Origin: Sphingobium sp.
GTDB lineage: Bacteria; Pseudomonadota; Alphaproteobacteria; Sphingomonadales; Sphingomonadaceae
NCBI GenBank assembly: GCA_017744605.1
Contig: JAGIAZ010000004.1
Coordinates: 1-64,000, forward strand
Direction of reading: 5' to 3'
Length of the DNA: 64,000 nt
The notes below the pieces were generated by a model, which saw only the letters and a program-made list of their open reading frames with translations, did no database searches and had not been told where the DNA came from. This document shows, piece by piece, positions 61,492 to 64,000 of the stretch. Position 1 is the stretch's first letter, and the number at the start of each line of letters is the position of its first letter. The translations under genes were made by a program, and so were the position numbers.

Positions 61492-64000
61492 ATGCAGAAA
61501 ATCTCTCGGAAGGACTATTTGAGTTCCGCAGCCGCACTGGCGATGATCCTGGCATGGTCCTGCCCCGCGCAAGCGCAGAACCGGCCAGCGCCCGCCCAAT
61601 CCGGTGATAGCGCGAACGCCGAAGACTCGGGAGCCAACGATCAGAACACGATCGTCGTCACCGGCACCAGCATCAAGGGCGCTCCCGCTGTCGGCTCGAA
61701 CCTGATCAGCGTCGGCCGAGACGCGATCGAGGACAATGCCGTGCAGACCGTGCAGCAGCTCCTCAAGACGGTCCCGGCGATCTGGGGCGGCAATGCCGCC
61801 GGCCAGGGCGGCTTCGCGGCGAATGACTCCGCCGGCGCCTCGGTCCCGCAAATCCACGGCCTCGGCGGCTCGAACAGCTCCTCCACGCTGGTCGTGATCG
61901 ACGGCCACCGCTTCCCGCTGACCGGCATCATCCGCAACCTGCCGGACCCGAACTTCATCCCGCCCAACGCCATCGAGCGCGTCGAAGTGCTCGCCGAGGG
62001 CGCATCGTCGATCTACGGTTCGGACGCGGTCGCGGGTGTGCTCAACTTCATCACGCGCCGCAAGTTCGAAGGCGTCGAAGCCAATGCCCAATATGGCTTT
62101 GGCGACAAATATTCGACCTGGACGGCAAGCCTGGCGCTCGGCACGCGCTGGCAGGATGGTGGCGCCGCCCTCTTCTATACCTTTTCCGATCGCGGAAACC
62201 TGCTCGGTTCCGATCGTCCGCGCACGCTATCCGATCAGCGGAGCCAGGGCGGCAGCAATTTCGGCAATTTCAACTGCTCGCCGGCCAGCATCCAGCCACA
62301 GGGGGACTCGCAGATCTATCTGTATCCTTATCCTGCGGCGGGCGCCGGTGTCGCAAACACCCAGGCCAATGCGCCTTGCGAACAGTCTAAATATACCGAC
62401 CTGATTCCGCAGGAGCGCCGGCACTCGATCATGGTCAAGATCGACCAGAAGGTTGGCGACAAGCTTACGCTCAATGGAGACATCGTCTTCTCGAACCGCG
62501 TCAACGTGCAGCGCAACTCCGTGACGATCGCTTCCAGCACCGGCGCCACACCGTCCGGTCAGACGATCACTGCAACGGCTTTCGGCCCTCTCAGCGGCAA
62601 GGGCGGGCAGATCAACCCCTTCTATACCAACCCGTCGGGATCGACTGCGGGCCAGCAGACAATCCGCTTCGATGCCAACGACCTCTTCCCGGATGGGGCT
62701 CGCGCCACCGGCCTTAGCGAGACGTTCTACGGCTATCTCAACGCCAACTACGACTTCACTGACAAGTGGAGCGCGACGGCCTTCGTGATGGCGGGCGTCA
62801 ATACCGCCAAGACCACGATCACGGGCTCGATTTGCCAGAGCTGCCTGTTGCTCGCCCTCAATGGCACGACCAACGCAAACGGCAATCTGACGCAGCCGTC
62901 CATTCCCAACACCAACGTCCTCGTGACCAATGTGCCGCTCACCACGGCCAACGCGATCGACGTCTGGAACCCGCGTGCGACGAACCGGACATCCCCGGCT
63001 GTCCTCGCCCAGCTGATGGACAGCGCGAATTACCAGGGCGCGCGCCAGGTCATTCAGCAATATAATCTGAAGGTCACCGGCTCGCTCTTCGCACTGCCGG
63101 CCGGGGATCTCAAAGTCGCGCTCGGTGGCGACATAACCAAATATCAGGTCGACACCGAAGTGGTCGAGCCGAACAACACCGGCCCGTCCAGCACCGGCTC
63201 GGGCTACAACCGCTTCCGCTACCTGCGCGACGTCAAGTCGCTCTACGCGGAAGCATTGATCCCGATCGTCTCGCCCGAGATGGGCGTCGGGTTTGCCCGC
63301 CGGATCGATCTCAGCATTTCCGGACGCTACGATCACTATAGCGACTTCGGAGACATCACGAATCCGAAGTTCGGCCTGACCTGGGAGGTCACCGACGGCG
63401 TCAAGCTGCGCGGCAACTACGCCACCTCGTTCGTGGCGCCGCAATTCTCGACCTACGGCCCTGACGTCTTGAGCGGTATCAACGGCCGCAGCGTCGACAC
63501 CTTCTTCGGTCCCCAGAACGGCACCCTCAACGTGCCGCTCGACAAATATCCCGAAGCGCGAACCATCCCGGGTTGCAACACGCCGGGCCAGGTCACCTGC
63601 ATCCTCGGTACGGCCAGCATCGCCGGTATGCGTCTCGACGGCGCCAACCCCGACGTGAAGCCAGCCCAAGGCAAGACCTGGCAGTTCGGCATCGACCTCA
63701 ACCCGCGCTTCATACCGGGGCTGAGCGCCAGCTTCACCTACTGGCACACGACCCTGGAGGGCACGAGCGGCTCGCCACCGCTGACCATCGTGATCAACTC
63801 GGACGCCTTCCACAACCTGCTGAAAATCTATCCAAACGGCGCCACTGCCGCGGAGATCGAGGCCTATCGCGGCGGCCGCCGCCAGCGCTCGCCGCTGTCC
63901 TCCGGTCCGATCTACTTCGGCCTCGATTTCCGTAACTACAATGTCTACACCGTCTATGTCGAAGGCATCGACTTCGATGTCCACTACCGCCACAAGTTTG
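61492..64000 (+). CDS. TonB-dependent receptor (3' end outside window)
   Basis: At least 836 residues without a stop before the window ends. A signal peptide ends near CPAQAQ. NTIVVTGTSIKG is the TonB-box-like segment. The plug has VQQLLKTVPAIWGGNAAGQGG, IHGLGGSNSSSTLVVIDGHRFP and IERVEVLAEGASSIYGSDAVAGVLNFITRRKFEG, a pattern common in large sphingomonad receptors for complex carbohydrates or plant compounds. It follows the ThuA-cupin gene in the same direction after 223 bases and is the likely uptake gate for the substrate of the system. Confidence 0.9.
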   Translation, partial: MQKISRKDYLSSAAALAMILAWSCPAQAQNRPAPAQSGDSANAEDSGANDQNTIVVTGTSIKGAPAVGSNLISVGRDAIEDNAVQTVQQLLKTVPAIWGGNAAGQGGFAANDSAGASVPQIHGLGGSNSSSTLVVIDGHRFPLTGIIRNLPDPNFIPPNAIERVEVLAEGASSIYGSDAVAGVLNFITRRKFEGVEANAQYGFGDKYSTWTASLALGTRWQDGGAALFYTFSDRGNLLGSDRPRTLSDQRSQGGSNFGNFNCSPASIQPQGDSQIYLYPYPAAGAGVANTQANAPCEQSKYTDLIPQERRHSIMVKIDQKVGDKLTLNGDIVFSNRVNVQRNSVTIASSTGATPSGQTITATAFGPLSGKGGQINPFYTNPSGSTAGQQTIRFDANDLFPDGARATGLSETFYGYLNANYDFTDKWSATAFVMAGVNTAKTTITGSICQSCLLLALNGTTNANGNLTQPSIPNTNVLVTNVPLTTANAIDVWNPRATNRTSPAVLAQLMDSANYQGARQVIQQYNLKVTGSLFALPAGDLKVALGGDITKYQVDTEVVEPNNTGPSSTGSGYNRFRYLRDVKSLYAEALIPIVSPEMGVGFARRIDLSISGRYDHYSDFGDITNPKFGLTWEVTDGVKLRGNYATSFVAPQFSTYGPDVLSGINGRSVDTFFGPQNGTLNVPLDKYPEARTIPGCNTPGQVTCILGTASIAGMRLDGANPDVKPAQGKTWQFGIDLNPRFIPGLSASFTYWHTTLEGTSGSPPLTIVINSDAFHNLLKIYPNGATAAEIEAYRGGRRQRSPLSSGPIYFGLDFRNYNVYTVYVEGIDFDVHYRHKF

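Noticed and set aside
59673-63993. Two frames of about 590-600 codons on the minus strand
   Set aside because: They lie opposite the TIM-barrel, ThuA-cupin and TonB receptor genes, which have clear motifs; the antisense products do not.
1-64000. CRISPR arrays, rRNA and tRNA genes, insertion-sequence transposases and integrases
   Set aside because: None could be recognised. The repeats present are isolated palindromes or a two-copy direct repeat, not regular arrays.
61492-64000. Sigma54 promoter for the terminal TonB receptor
   Set aside because: No TGGCAC-N5-NTGCW match was seen in the 223-base gap upstream.

Overview
The window looks like chromosomal DNA of a high-GC alphaproteobacterium, most likely a sphingomonad (Sphingomonadales). 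The grounds are the uniformly GC-rich coding sequence, an exosortase-A (PEP-CTERM) associated cluster, several TonB-dependent receptors, and TTGCGA-type Fur-box-like palindromes. This assignment is an inference from gene content; no rRNA or tRNA gene was seen. Most genes are ordinary, tightly packed operons. Antisense reading frames are long because of the GC content and were ignored.

Layout. 1-3.8 kb: one edge of an exosortase-A cluster (ExeA-type ATPase, PLP decarboxylase, acyl-CoA ligase, acyl carrier protein). 3.9-5.9 kb: two tandem small lipoproteins and thioredoxin reductase. 6.0-10.0 kb: a complete Anbu-peptidase operon (ATP-grasp, alpha-E, transglutaminase, Anbu). 10.1-12.2 kb: leuA behind a possible leucine attenuator. 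12.2-17.6 kb: a TonB receptor, two periplasmic beta-propeller proteins and a DUF6931-like protein. 17.7-25.3 kb: an iron block with a YbiX/PiuC-type hydroxylase, a Fiu-type receptor, TonB, and a PepSY-DUF2271-DUF4198-ApbE operon, with four Fur-box-like palindromes in its promoter regions. 25.3-35.7 kb: an accessory segment holding a toxin-antitoxin pair, a VIT-family transporter, a two-component system and a CzcCBA-type heavy-metal RND pump. It lies between two diverged copies of one roughly 150-bp sequence and ends in a gene remnant. 35.8-41.1 kb: a TetR regulator with a strong inverted-repeat operator, a truncated DUF2339 protein, an acyl-CoA dehydrogenase, a thiolase, and a frameshifted GFA pseudogene. 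41.1-49.6 kb: phenylalanine/tyrosine catabolism (phhA, Lrp, hppD, VOC protein, fahA, maiA) convergent with a gentisate cluster (gentisate dioxygenase, MFS transporter, fumarylpyruvate-type hydrolase). No homogentisate dioxygenase is visible.

49.7-64 kb is the most interesting part. A sigma54 enhancer-binding protein carries, in place of a usual sensor, a TIM-barrel domain clearly related to an enzyme-like protein encoded 1.4 kb away. Three sigma54-type promoters (TGGCAC-N5-NTGCW) sit in front of three transcription units, each preceded by TGTYACC/GGTRACA palindromes that look like activator sites. The units encode a secreted PQQ-type propeller protein followed by three DUF1080 (3-keto-disaccharide hydrolase family) proteins; a fourth DUF1080 protein; and a Tm-1-like UPF0261 protein, the TIM-barrel protein and a secreted ThuA-cupin fusion. 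A TonB-dependent receptor follows and runs off the window. I infer an inducible periplasmic system that takes up and cleaves an oxidised (3-keto) glycoside, with the TIM-barrel domain sensing a pathway intermediate. The substrate is unknown.
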